From DASWTL01 sp966250385 (GTDB taxonomy: Bacteria; Bacteroidota; Bacteroidia; Sphingobacteriales; Sphingobacteriaceae), in assembly GCA_966250385.1 (NCBI GenBank), contig CBINHC010000010.1, positions 62,001 to 126,000 on the forward strand: DNA of 64,000 bases, written 5' to 3'. Position 1 is the stretch's first letter. Each line of letters opens with the position of its first letter. The position numbers were made by a program, and so were the translations under genes. Positions 40,001 through 42,750 of this stretch are shown here, one piece after another. The notes beneath the pieces are model-generated. The model was not told where the DNA came from, did no database searches, and worked only from the letters and a program-made list of their open reading frames with translations.

Positions 40001-40779
40001 GCAACGGCCGTATTATCCGATATGACCAGGTCGTTGAATGTTGCACCTGCAGAATTATGTATAGCCCCCCCGTTCCTGTTTGACAGGTTACCGGTGGCCG
40101 TGATGCCGGTAAAGACTGCGGCGGCCGAGGTATTCAGAATCCCGCCTCCATCGTACTTTACCGTATTGCCGGTCATCAGGATATTCTCGAAGGTTGCAGG
40201 ACCCGTATTATATACCGCTCCACCCCCGATCGACCAGTTATTGCGGATCACCAGGTTTTTGAAGTGCGCCTCCACGGATGCCCCGTTATGAATGCCGCCT
40301 CCCGCTGTATTGGTATTGTATGAAGTTCCGTCCAGGCTCTTCGCGCCCTGCAGCGTAAATCCATCCAGAAGCGTCGTATTGGACAATGCGATATTATTGA
40401 ATACCACATGGTAGCTGGTATTATTCCCGTCAAGAATAGTCTCATGGTCTGTTCTCAGTTTGGCGAAGTCCCGCTGGGCCAGCGCAGTTTCGGTACCGGC
40501 AAACCCGCCATACATTTTTACTCCGGACACCAGTGCAAATCCCGTTGTCGTCCCGGGAGAATAGGATCCTTTGGCCACCCAGATCTCATCGCCGGCACCA
40601 ACAGAAGCTAGGGCGCGGGTTAACGTTTGAAAGGCCTGTCCCCAGGCCTGGCCGCTGTTGTCGTCCAGTCCTGAAGAGGCATTAACATACCATCTGGTTT
40701 GAGAAAAGGCGGATGAACCCGCCATCAGTAAAATAAGAAACAGGGCGGCGAATGCACTTGCCCTGCTCTTGCTCATCAT
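16090..40779 (-). CDS. Giant secreted beta-helix/Ig multidomain protein (about 8,229 aa)
   Basis: A signal peptide (MSKSRASAF to GSSAFSQ) is followed by twelve modules of about 490-600 aa. Each has an opening strand and GDEIWVAKGTYSPG, a right-handed beta-helix rich in FxxN and GGGxY repeats like chlamydial Pmp and choice-of-anchor Q proteins, an AIDAGDN/DLGAYE end, and a putative Ig (He_PIG) domain with LPxGLxLxxxGxLxGxP. Fifteen Ig-like repeats of about 87 residues follow (residues about 6,680-7,985), then an MBG-type domain (LIITAEHKIKNQGEQNP), a spacer and an FN3-like domain ending VSFTTKAF. The upstream GTG at 40794 gives five more residues; the ATG at 40779 (or 40776) fits better, with AGGA a few bases before it. 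No type A or type B sorting domain is visible at the C-terminus. Likely a filamentous surface adhesin. Confidence 0.9.
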   Translation of the reverse strand: MMSKSRASAFAALFLILLMAGSSAFSQTRWYVNASSGLDDNSGQAWGQAFQTLTRALASVGAGDEIWVAKGSYSPGTTTGFALVSGVKMYGGFAGTETALAQRDFAKLRTDHETILDGNNTSYHVVFNNIALSNTTLLDGFTLQGAKSLDGTSYNTNTAGGGIHNGASVEAHFKNLVIRNNWSIGGGAVYNTGPATFENILMTGNTVKYDGGGILNTSAAAVFTGITATGNLSNRNGGAIHNSAGATFNDLVISDNTAVANGGGFYNTGSGTILNGGQFTGNRSVSGAGLWNNSTVQFSRLTLTGNIASSQGGGLYSSGTLTLTDAALKENGAGTNGGGAFTSGIATFNRVSFTGNTSVQHGGGLYNNSTADLSNVVFSRNSVTGSGSYYGGGMFHATATATLNNTTFSRNSTSYVHATSFGGGGLYRNSGVTNIYNSILWGNIRGNDVPDQLNAGVTTIANTILQGSYVGGSTLNMDPLFVNASGDDLRLRASSPAIDGGDRTLLSFADEDLDRAQRIVNDAVDLGAYEHSGAGALSVRGSLDKTITRGQSVNVLLTGIGGTGPFTFSVAEGSLPDGLVLTANGLLTGAPYREGSYSFVIAVGSGAQTGRRWYSGTIVDGPAHVFVNASATGSNTGQNWQNAFTDLQRALAAVKAGDAIWVAKGTYSPGSLPESAFTLVSGVKIYGGFAGTETQLTDRDMSKLHAQNETVLDGGNTNYHVVYNAAAVPNTTLFDGFTIANGNASGTGANGNGGGVYNAAGSPVFRNLIIRNSQAASGGGMYNTSTSTLEKVRFERNSSTGNAGGLLNSSTATLTDVVFLENAATTTGGGMHSTSSPVLNRVSFISNTSVQHGGGLYISGSAKLDNVIFSRNKVTGTTTSSYGGGMYHSSSTSTLTNVTFSNNSTAYVHATVSAGGGLYRYNGTVNIYNSIFWGNTRGDGVADQVNSANTVGNTIIQGGFTGEKIYLGDPLFADAIADDLRLRSGSLGIDAGDNSKSATDTDLDGKPRTVNGTVDLGAYEIPVNNGLLIQTADPAAISRGVRYDLTLTATGGTGSYTWTVAGGTLPPGLFLSTAGVLQGVPVVAGTYDFVVSVTDGNRVGNRQYRLEINAAPSTIYVHGASAGLNSGADWPNAFTDLQSALAIAQSGDEIWVAKGTYSPGTTTASSYNLVSGVQLYGGFKGTETQLDERDTSSLHTVNETILNGGDIAYHVLYNAAAVTSSTVVDGFTVANGNAAGSGASGYGAGIYNTAGSAVFRNLVIRNNIAANGGGMYNTTAVTMEKVSFLNNRSTAYGGGLWNTGSPVLKDIVFKENEAGTQGAGLYNTGSPVIERGAFIANTSVQHGAGMYGSGSPKLDNVIFSRNSVTGANTSGYGGAVHITSGTATFTNATFSNNSIAYVDPVITNRRGGAVYQAGGVINLYNSILWGNTRGNGVSDQVNFGTGVVVVNSIIQDGFTGKNATAVYLGDPLFSDAAADDLRLKDGSLAIDAGENSKSTTVEDLDGNTRIINSVVDMGAFEKVSNTALRITTTLVAAIDRGTSFNLAFSATGGTSYRWTVSAGQLPPGLLLSESGVLSGTPVVTGTYDFVVSVTSGNLVGNRQYSLVINDGASRLYVHGSATGANSGATWAHAFTSLQDALSLAKAGDEIWVAKGTYSPGTTASSNFSMVSDVKMYGGFAGSETSLAQRDTSRIRTDNETILTGNNISYTVVQNIGALSPETLLDGFTIQGGKSLESTSANETTTGGGIYNGTTVKAVFRNLVLRNNWASSGGAIFNNGPATFENLLIKDNTVKYDGAGIYNSAVAATFHGLTFTGNVAGRSGGGIWNSSGAVFSHISFTGNKASSYGGGMFNNSGAPALTEIGFRSNEASAQGGGFYTGGSPVLNRVSFIANTSVQHGGGMLSTSSGAPRLDNVIFSRNSVTGANTSGYGGGMFTSGATLSNVTFSNNSTAYVNATTVTGAGLYRTAGTVNIYNSIFWGNTRGNQVPDQINSSTSVYVSNSLVQGGYAGIKVFIGDPQFADAGADNLRLRAGSLAIDAGDNSKSGSAEDMDGKARISNLTVDLGAYEVAENTGLKIQTADLAGIVRGEIYTKTLTATGGTNNYTWTVSAGSLPLGVSLSSNGTLHGVPFVNGSFEFVVTVSDGTLTGNRQYTLAVADAPARIYVSRSANGADNGSAWADAFTDLQSALAIAASGDEIWVAKGSYSPGTAVTSTFNLVSGVKMYGGFAGTEAQLSQRDAAKVRTDHETILTGNNTNYHVVTGAGALANTTLIDGFTITAGKNATGTTNSANYWGAGIYNSSTTALAVFNNLVIRNNAGGRGGGIYNVAAATFSNLVISDNTATVEGGGMYNTAKASLSNIGFVNNTASASGGGMLTTVAATFSDVSFRSNTATENGGGLSNTGASQLDRVTFESNRAGNGGGMHNSSGNPVITGADFLSNTANTTGGGLLLAGIPTLTDATFRNNTAGTTGGGIHSTGSPVLDRVSFISNSSVQHGGGLYSSGSPKLSNVVFSGNRVTGANSSGYGGGMYHHTGTSLLANVTFSNNSTAYTGVSGGGFYYRSSGSAAIYNSIFWGNTNGSGPEQLNTAAGITLASSLVEGGYASGTNILIGDPLFEDAANHDLHLKSGSPAIGAGDNASTSATVDRDGEPRIYDSTVDLGAYENQGGNSIKITPASFPAQLRGTGLDLPLSATGGSGSYTWTVSSGALPQGISLSPQGVLKGVPVLTGSSTFVVAVTDGTLVGSRQYTIQVNPGAARLYVSQSATGKNSGADWPNAFNKLTDAIAISESGDEIWVAKGSYAPGTTASSSFSLREGVKWYGGFAGTENTLAERDTSKIRTVNETMLTGNNTSYHVVHNNTALTNATVLDGFTITRGKTATGSSGSNYYGAGIYNSSASVAAVFRNLVIRNNTAAYGGGVYNLGPATFSRVIISENTTTSDGGGMYDTGSSEMTAVTFTGNIAGGNGGGLWKSGLSVLNGLTFTGNKGVNGGGMYNSSGNSQLLGTSFTGNMGTGAGGALYLAGSPVLTDITFTSNAAEKTGGAVHNTGSGSFDRVSFIGNTAVQHGGGLWSSASPQLDNVIFSRNQVTGSSYYGGGVYVSSGSPVLTNISFSNNSIAYVNASATASYGGALFRSGGTVTVYNSILWGNTRGNGVPDQLNAGITIGNSIVQDGYATGTDIMIGAPMFEDAATDNLRLKSGSIAINSGDNAKTGKEKDLAGNQRIADDQVDLGAYENQGGAGLSIQPAVFPSLSRGQAVDIQMTNTREGGTYTWALQSGSFPPGLSINSSGRISGRPMVAGKYTFVITVTDGALVGNKQYSAEVTPASTRLMTNASATGENNGSSWKDGFKDLQTAISQATAGDEIWVAKGTYSPGTTATSWFALKEGVKWYGGFAGTEASLADRDSSAIGANETILTGNNISYHVVYNVSALTGATVVDGFTIRGGKTATGSSSANYYGAGIYNNHSSANPVLANLVIKNNSGYYGGGMYNAGSPKLSNVTFLSNAAGLQGGGLYNTGNPALTDVRFDNNSSATSGGGLYNAGSPVLDRTRFIDNTSVQSGAGAYQAGGASTFSNSIFSKNRVTSTGNYPGAAIYNNAGSTVLTNVTFSNNSIAYTRDGTVSYGGALFLRSGTLNVYNSILWGNTRGNGIADQLNAGINVSHAIVQNGYSTGSNIFIGDPLFEEPDGHILNLKGGSAAIDAGDNNRVQTQKDLNGNERLVNDVVDLGALENSGGGSLRITPASLADWTRGMSPELLLTATGGDGNYTWSLQSGALPQGIVLTAGGLLTGSPVLPGEYTFVIAVTDGDLRGSRQYTVQVNPGPARLYVNSSASGNNTGADWQNAFTDLQPALGAAVTGDEIWVAKGTYSPGTKVSSYFTLKEGVKIYGGFAATESSFADRDSTKLRTDNETILDGIQGSPSYHVVYNNAALTNATVVDGFTITGGRTATGSSSESYNGAGIYNGAGAPVFRNLVIRNNIAYYYGGGVYNAGAATFDNILFQNNSVNVSGAALYNTGAAALTNVFFQNNSAGQNGGAVYNTGTSTLNNATFTDNKAGTSGGGIYTTAVMAIDDVHFNANSASSNGGAVWSSAAVRLNRVVFNGNTTNANGGAWYNSGASSVDRVSFIANTSKNNGGAVYNSGTSVVITNSIFSRNRVSTASTYYGAAVYNITGALTMNNNTFSRNSIAYTSAAAASSGAALYLKSGTVNVYNSIFWDNTRGGGVADQLNADVNVVNGIVQGGYEAGVNVLIGNPEFGDALNDDLRIQGGSAAIDGGDNSKNITALDHGGNARVVNGVIDLGAYESSGGNTLTVLPASISTLVRGTAVSQQFSVAAGTDGYTWTLQSGTLPVGLVLTPSGLLKGTPMVPGTYVFVVAVTDGTSRGIRQLSVQVNAGPARLHVYAAASGQNNGSDWEHAFTDMQTALSQAVQGDELWVAKGTYSPGTTAQSSFTLKEGVKWYGGFAATESSLAQRDTSKVRTENETILDGSQGVSSYHVIFNTGALTQATVVDGFTVRGGKAAVTSNSTTSNYAGAGLYNVNDGNAAVFRNLIFKDNRAANGGAIYTTGQPVFDGVRVAGNIADFVGGGIYNAGEATFTNMIITGNTAQTGAGFYAKGAGELTNSVVEGNNAFASGGGIYSAASSLDIRRVSVVSNTATQHGGGMYINSGEQALSEVIFRDNTAGRSGGGLMINSGSPDLDRLSFIGNTAVQHGGALYNGNGYIELSNSLFSRNKVTSTSGYYGGAIYNYSGTLTINTSSFSRNAISYLKSATTGFGGAIYRNAGTVNLNNSIVWDNSRGGGVSDQLNAGINVQMSVIDKGYAGGFNVMDADPWFTDAAADDLTLMPGSIAIDGGDNSKNHSSRDLRGNDRIMNGVIDLGAYENAGGNSVAIQPAALPAMTRGTAVDLPLMASGGTGTYLWNVAAGTLPPGLSLTPSGALQGTPVVSGLYTFVVVVTDGTLRGSRQYSAQVNQGSARLHVKEDAAGSNTGSDWTNAFTDMQSAITQAISGDEIWVARGTYSPGAKATSYFTLKEGVKWYGGFAGTETMLTERDTSKLRTDHETILDGSQGVSSYHVLYNTAALTSATVVDGFTISGGKTIVNGYNYISANYIGAGLYNAHASGAPVLRNLVFKNNRATNGGAIYNTGAPGLSNILITGNTAAFNGGGIYTSGSAKYADLYISGNTAQNGAGIYNTALLEIRRSEISGNGASGTGGGIYTTGPGINVTGVTMHNNSATQKGGGMYVTGGAVQIKEVTFSDNTAGIFGGGLAINSSTSSTLDRVSFTGNTAGQHGGGMYNGSNLVLSNSIFSANRVTSTAAYYGGGLYSNSGTVTVSNSSFSNNSIGYIISGTKTYGGALYRAGGTLNINNSIFWGNRRGNGETDQISSGANVSSSIVQGGYSTGTFIMETDPLFANALAHDLSLTTCSPAIDAGDNSYALTQSDLSGNNRVKGARVDMGATEYQGERLVLTPATLPNGFRGTVYTQQFSASGGTGNYTYSVTYGKLPDGMMLSSSGELSGNPIANGSYTFNITVSDGVKCGNSVYTVDIVPGTGIVRMYVNQAATGGMNNGSSWSNAYIDLQKAISVSQAGDEIWVARGSYSPGNVAASWFTLKEGVKIYGGFGATENSLAERDTSKIRTANETVLDGSQGVPSYHIVYNSGPLTNATVLDGFTISGGKASAGYGSVYGQGAGFYNNGGSPVLENLVFRNNSAYIGAALYNTSGSPVLRNVIFSGNTASTSAGAVYSTATVSRPVFSKITFINNTAVQHGGALFIASGTPELSDVDFNGNKVTGNYYGGAIYSGGPMVLNHATFTNNSAYQGGAIYSVNAPVITDATFTGNTARASGGAVYLSGTPVLDRVSFYANSSQYHGGAMYMTGTIKLSNAVFSRNRITSAAGYYGGAVFHAGGTLTVTNSTFSNNRIAYANSSATARYGGALFRNSGTVKIYNSIFWGNSRGNSISDQLNANITVANSVVQDGYAAGTTILVTDPLFADAAADDLTLTGCSPAINLGDNNQVTELPADRAGQSRINEGTVDLGAYESLSARLTINTPSLPAGTRGVRYSQQLDVTGGNGNYTFSVNYGSLPDGLALSSSGLLSGNPIAAGTFTFNVTVNDGVNCGNKLYTVNIVQGNGGVRIYVNQAATAGANNGSDWANGYLDLQRALAVSVAEDSIWVAKGTYSPGPLATSWFTLKEGVRVFGGFAATENTLAERDSTKLHTDNETVLTGAAGTASYHVIYNVAALTSKTIVDGFTVSGGNSAAYSNTTSANYVGGGIYNANSGSAPVFRNLIIKGNKAVNGGGMFNTGSPQLTRVTFASNATTSAYGGGLYNTGNPALTDVKFENNTAASYGGAMYSSGSPVLKDVGFTGNTTSGNGGALFVHSGTPVLSGVVFSDNKVTGNNYGGAMYISSGGNVTLSNASFIANSSVLSGGGIYNVGTVTLKNVIFSRNRVTSSSSYYGGGMYTTSGRAALINVTFSNNTIAYSNSGTANYGGGLFRSSGTVSAVNSIFWNNSRGNHVADQLNGSITVSNSLVQNGYSTGTGIVTADPRFMNPAADDLRLGPCSPAINMGDNTKLADMPADRSGEPRIAHAVVDLGAYEYQGAYLENTEQGLPEASQWTPYSHRITIPTPGNFTYSLIYGQLPDGLVLAPDGTLSGSARVAGRFDFGLAVTDGTSCGTLKATLVVKERIPYIVEVLQPYPIPLDVNSGTAFNEIGLIHEIEVILSDNSKIKLPVQWQPGAFNGNVSQTYEIIGVLTVPQPEMNPDNLVARARVTVLEPVHIYIVKVDQPAALEVLSGLPFTDLPLPAQVRVTYDNDSTENLQVNWRVGNYLPNAGIYRIYGDLVLTDPESNPAGFEAVIDVYAQRNVIAVETFGDIEVPLNTPAADLPLPVMAKVTYHDQTTENLIVQWDRSVYQPGTAGIYPLSGDLTLKPTTTNTEAIKAAVRVIIMKNVAAVDALPAISAGYGTSFDALNLPAQSGVTYDDGTRGTAQISWNEGSYNGDQEGTYTLYGDLIVADGTGNMNDLKASIQVTVLPRPKHIVSVAASDTITVDYGTAFPALQPKLPSMVTVTFDDNSRQSLGVAWRPAGYDHQSAGVYTLYGDLVLNSGMVNMDSVLAWIAVVVNRQFIAAVDPPYTIEVPFGTAFSDLILPETAGVTYNDGSTDSVMVEWQNGNYRPDLEGLYTLPGILVPSGDVDNPDNLQAHLNVRVLSRPPDIVTVHEPDTVHVPFGTSFAGALSRLPGTVRVTLDNGQTAQVRVTWSEGDYQGNVSGPYVLSGTLTVPEDLSNSNVLDGRVTVVVDNRFLTAVDSLPSVTVSHGTAFGDLPLPVDVGVTYNDGSSEALPVAWSSAGYHADTPGDYLLTGVLILPDATDNPDDLKASVQVRVMVRKKNLAAVLADDLTVDFGTPFSSIALPQTVTGVFDDLSQEPVNIHQWLPQDYDGSVPGVYQVKGLLSLPETVENPDTLSALLNIIVLPKYIRSVTPVTEITVDFGTAFDQLPLPASVRVAYNDDSAGMADVIWQVGAYNEVVPGVYTFTGDLVPEMDAINKNNLQATIRVTVRNRIRILTAIASGSLEVPYGTSFANAPLPAKLQGTFDDGSTEDLNIEWRQGDYDPQVAGVYAVPGTITLPADAINPNGIEAYAFISVGRKSVVSVAPLDTLEVPYQTIFEILALPYQVSVVFNDGSAGLLPVEWSAGSYNGETGVHRISGNLVLDENIENPDDRQPLVMVKVGARIPNIESVATVPEIVVPFGTSLSEVMTRLPEKVKVVYDTALEAELVTTWSAEAYDPLVSGPYAFRGSLQLAAGTTNLNELFAEVFVIVSEKAVVSVTDPDPVQGIYGTPFATLNLPEHVRVSYNDGTGEELPVIWDEAAYNSTTLADQELSGSIQLPVGVVNPLNLEAKIKVLLLKNIQSIEAIGTRTVTYGTPYADLALPATVRVVYNDLSEAELALSWDSSVYTASDAGPLTMDAELPVVSGTLNADDLKASVLIEIDRAPLIITAEHKIKNQGEQNPELTVTYEGFVKGETEASLTAKPVISTSAGANSPIGSYPILVGGAVTPNYEIDYVSGTLHVVPEPLAPLPASGRLSVFRIADYMVRLGEISAAERSGRMTIEFLNARSHLEDKEKPFKVSDWYGYSGPQTTATLVSLGIRNITAATASTGGYVHYNGGADILEQGVCWSTNPEPTIDDNKVSGGSAGTFGCNLTGLQPGTTYYARAYARNSKGTAYGNEVSFTTKAF
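16850..20745 (-). repeat. Fifteen tandem Ig-like (Big_4-type) domain repeats in the giant protein
   Basis: Repeats of about 260 bp (87 aa) follow the last beta-helix module. The consensus is an entry strand (xVEVPxGTxFxxLxLP), VxVTYNDGSxExLxVxW, xGxYxxxxxGxYxLxGxL, and NPDNLxAxxxVxV. Copies are clearly divergent at DNA level, unlike the repeats in the fibre genes. The pattern matches bacterial group 4 Ig-like domains, which usually act as rigid stalks. Confidence 0.8.
20750..40690 (-). repeat. Twelve beta-helix plus Ig modules in the giant protein
   Basis: The IWVAKG-type motif that opens each helix falls near 40,580, 38,800, 37,330, 35,840, 34,195, 32,405, 30,700, 29,215, 27,500, 25,765, 24,030 and 22,290. 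This gives modules of about 1.47-1.79 kb. Module lengths differ by the number of helix turns (FxxN...GGGxY units). Every module keeps the same order: entry strand, helix, GAYE strand, He_PIG domain. Modules 1-5 use LVSGVKMYGGF and modules 6-12 LKEGVKWYGGF (or close forms) at the same place, suggesting two rounds of duplication. Confidence 0.82.
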
Positions 40780-41557
40780 AAATATCCTGGCCACTATGTA
40801 TCTATATTCTTTCAGAAGGCCGCGAACCTTCCGACTTAATCCACGATTGATGGATCAAAGAGAGACAAAAAGGTGAGATGCTCACAATAAATGTGGATGA
40901 ACGCCGGAAATATGCGATTAAGCACCGATTTCCTGGAAACATCTGAGCGACAGCCCGGCATCCCGACCCAAAGCGGCGGGAATGGCCGGCTTCCCGATTG
41001 ACATGCAACCCTGAATTTATCTATGCGAGTAATGAAATTGATTTATCCGGATTTGGTACCGAATGCCTTGACCTGGACACCTCAGGAAAGAGAAACCGGG
41101 AATAGATCCTGAGGCTTCAAAGAAGAACCACAACGGCGCGAATCGGGAAGATGGGATCGGAAGTTCTAAAAAAGTCGTTGCGGATGAACTGAAAAGTTCG
41201 GAAATAAAAAGGGCCGACCGTGTTATAGTCTGCCCTCTTTAAAATAATCAACCATAAACCGTAAAGAATATGATATACAAATAAACTACCTGTAGTTCAT
41301 GCCGGCAAAACAATACTGACGAGTGCCCCCATTAGCCGGATAAAAGCCGTAAAAAACAATCTGAATCAGACCAGCAGTTCCGCCGGCTTTTCGGGCCCGG
41401 TTTTGCACATGCCGGCACACGCACCTTAACATCATAAATCGGTTTCTTCAGAGCCGGTACGCATTTACCTCAGCAGGTACTTTTAATGCTTTTTTTATTC
41501 GAATCCAGCTGGCTGACAATGGTGCCCGCCCTGGTTCGGGCGGATTGCCGGAATGAG
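40780..41557. other. Intergenic region upstream of the giant gene
   Basis: About 780 bp without a supportable gene. It must hold the giant gene's promoter, but I found no good TTG-N19-TAnnTTTG match. ATCCA (40840-40844) and TGGAT (40851-40855 region) make a weak inverted repeat. An AGGGC...GCCCT pairing near 41,208-41,238, flanked by A and T runs, could be a weak bidirectional terminator. A 68-codon minus-strand frame at 40802-41008 has no signal or homology I recognise. Confidence 0.35.
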
Positions 41558-41595
41558 AAAAAAAAACAAGCCGCCTGCACTAACACAGGCGGCTT
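41558..41595 (-). terminator. Intrinsic terminator of the NTF2-like gene
   Basis: AAGCCGCCTG (41568-41577) pairs with CAGGCGGCTT (41586-41595) around an 8-nt loop. In the minus-strand direction the stem is followed by GTTTTTTTTT, a good U-tract. It lies about 90 bp after the stop at 41688. A shorter T-run on the other side could make it bidirectional. Confidence 0.85.
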
Positions 41596-41687
41596 TACTT
41601 TTTACCAAAACGAATGAAACAATTCATCCGATGTAAAGATATGCTGATGCAGTCGCACCGAGTACGAATTTCTCACCTTTAACTGTT

Positions 41688-42125
41688 TCATTTATTGGCG
41701 GCAGAAACGTTTTTAAAGAATTTGTTAATACCGGTCACTTTCCATTCCAATCCTTTGCCTCTCTCCAGGGTGATGAATTCAGAAATGGTATGCTGGTCAT
41801 AAATGAAGTCGATCTGCGCCATGATCATTCCCTCGCATTCCGCAAGGACTTTATATTCTGCGGTACAGGACTGCTCTACTCCATCATTGACTTTCATGGC
41901 CCTCAGCAGATCCGTGGCCGTAGAGTTGTAGACCTCTTTTTCGCGGGGAAGTTTTTCAACCGCTTCGCGGCTAAGAATAGTTTTCATCGTCTCATAATCG
42001 GTATGCAGCCTGCTTTCGATGAATGCCCGGATCACCGAATTATAATCTGAACTATTTGGCTTCGCCTGAACTGCTGATGCAATACCCAGTACGGCTACCA
42101 GCAATAACGTTTTTAAATTTTTCAT
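41688..42125 (-). CDS. Small secreted NTF2-like (lumazine-binding-like) protein
   Basis: 145 aa. The frame opens at a TTG (42131), but the ATG at 42125 starts a clean signal peptide (MKNLKTLLLVAVLGIASAVQAK). The mature part, with YNSVIRAFIESRLHTDYETM near the start and LEWKVTGINKFF at the end, looks like an NTF2/SnoaL-like cone fold. Such proteins are often annotated as nuclear transport factor 2 family or putative lumazine-binding in Bacteroidota. Function is unknown. It is separated from the SusCD operon by a strong terminator and has its own terminator, so it is probably a monocistronic unit. Confidence 0.7.
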   Translation of the reverse strand: MKNLKTLLLVAVLGIASAVQAKPNSSDYNSVIRAFIESRLHTDYETMKTILSREAVEKLPREKEVYNSTATDLLRAMKVNDGVEQSCTAEYKVLAECEGMIMAQIDFIYDQHTISEFITLERGKGLEWKVTGINKFFKNVSAANK

Positions 42126-42204
42126 ATCCAAAATTCCGGTTCACCCGCGAGGTGAAATAGGAAAATATCACCTTCTCAATGAACGTAACTGAAATGATAT
42201 TATA

Positions 42205-42232
42205 CAAAAAAGACCGGCTTCCGCCGGTCTTT
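42205..42232 (-). terminator. Intrinsic terminator of the SusCD operon
   Basis: AAAGACCGGC (42209-42218) and GCCGGTCTTT (42223-42232) form a perfect 10-bp stem around a TTCC/GGAA tetraloop. On the minus strand it is followed by TTTTGT. It starts 8 bp after the lipoprotein gene's stop and clearly ends this transcription unit. Confidence 0.93.
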
Positions 42233-42239
42233 GAAAGAA

Positions 42240-42728
42240 TTAATAAACGTCTTCGGCAAAGCCGCTTCGCATATGACCCGAGATCACATACTTGTGTCCC
42301 GGATCGTCCGAAAAGGACGCTTCAAAATAAATGCTGTCAACGGTGTTACCCGTTTTTGAACGACCGCCATTCGGGAAAACCTTGCCGTTGGTTACCGTGA
42401 CTTTCCGGTCCGCCTGGTAAAGGTTATCACTGGCCTGGCCGCTGAACGTCATCGCATTGACATCCACGCTCACCTTTGACTTAAACGACCGGAACTTCCT
42501 GGCATCGTCAATCCACATATTGGCCGAATTGTCGGCAGTATTGAAGGTCATTATCTTCTTGTAGCCGTTGCCCACATCCGTTCCGTTCTCCTTCATCGTC
42601 ACAAACCATTCGCCGGCGAGTTTTCCCGGAGTGGTCATCTCAAGGGGCTCATCCCCCGTTACCTTATCGCATGCACCCAACGCTCCTGCGATAAGCACAC
42701 CCAAAAGCACTTTTATATGTCTTTTCAT
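42240..42728 (-). CDS. Lipid-binding-type outer-membrane lipoprotein of a SusCD locus
   Basis: 162 aa. The N-terminus MKRHIKVLLGVLIAGALGACDK is a lipoprotein signal with a lipobox ending in Cys20. The mature part has KLAGEWFVTMKENG near its start and VDSIYFEASFSDDPGHKYVISGHMRSGF near its end. This resembles the Bacteroidota lipid-binding putative hydrolase (Lipid_bd) family often encoded right after SusD homologues. It follows SusD by 22 bp and is followed by the operon terminator. It is probably exported to the outer membrane and works with the SusCD transporter; its ligand is unknown. Confidence 0.78.
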   Translation of the reverse strand: MKRHIKVLLGVLIAGALGACDKVTGDEPLEMTTPGKLAGEWFVTMKENGTDVGNGYKKIMTFNTADNSANMWIDDARKFRSFKSKVSVDVNAMTFSGQASDNLYQADRKVTVTNGKVFPNGGRSKTGNTVDSIYFEASFSDDPGHKYVISGHMRSGFAEDVY

Positions 42729-42750
42729 ATTTTTAATATCTAATGATGTA

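Noticed and set aside
40802..41008. 68-codon minus-strand frame upstream of the giant gene
   Set aside because: No homology, no signal peptide and unusual composition; it lies where the giant gene's leader should be.
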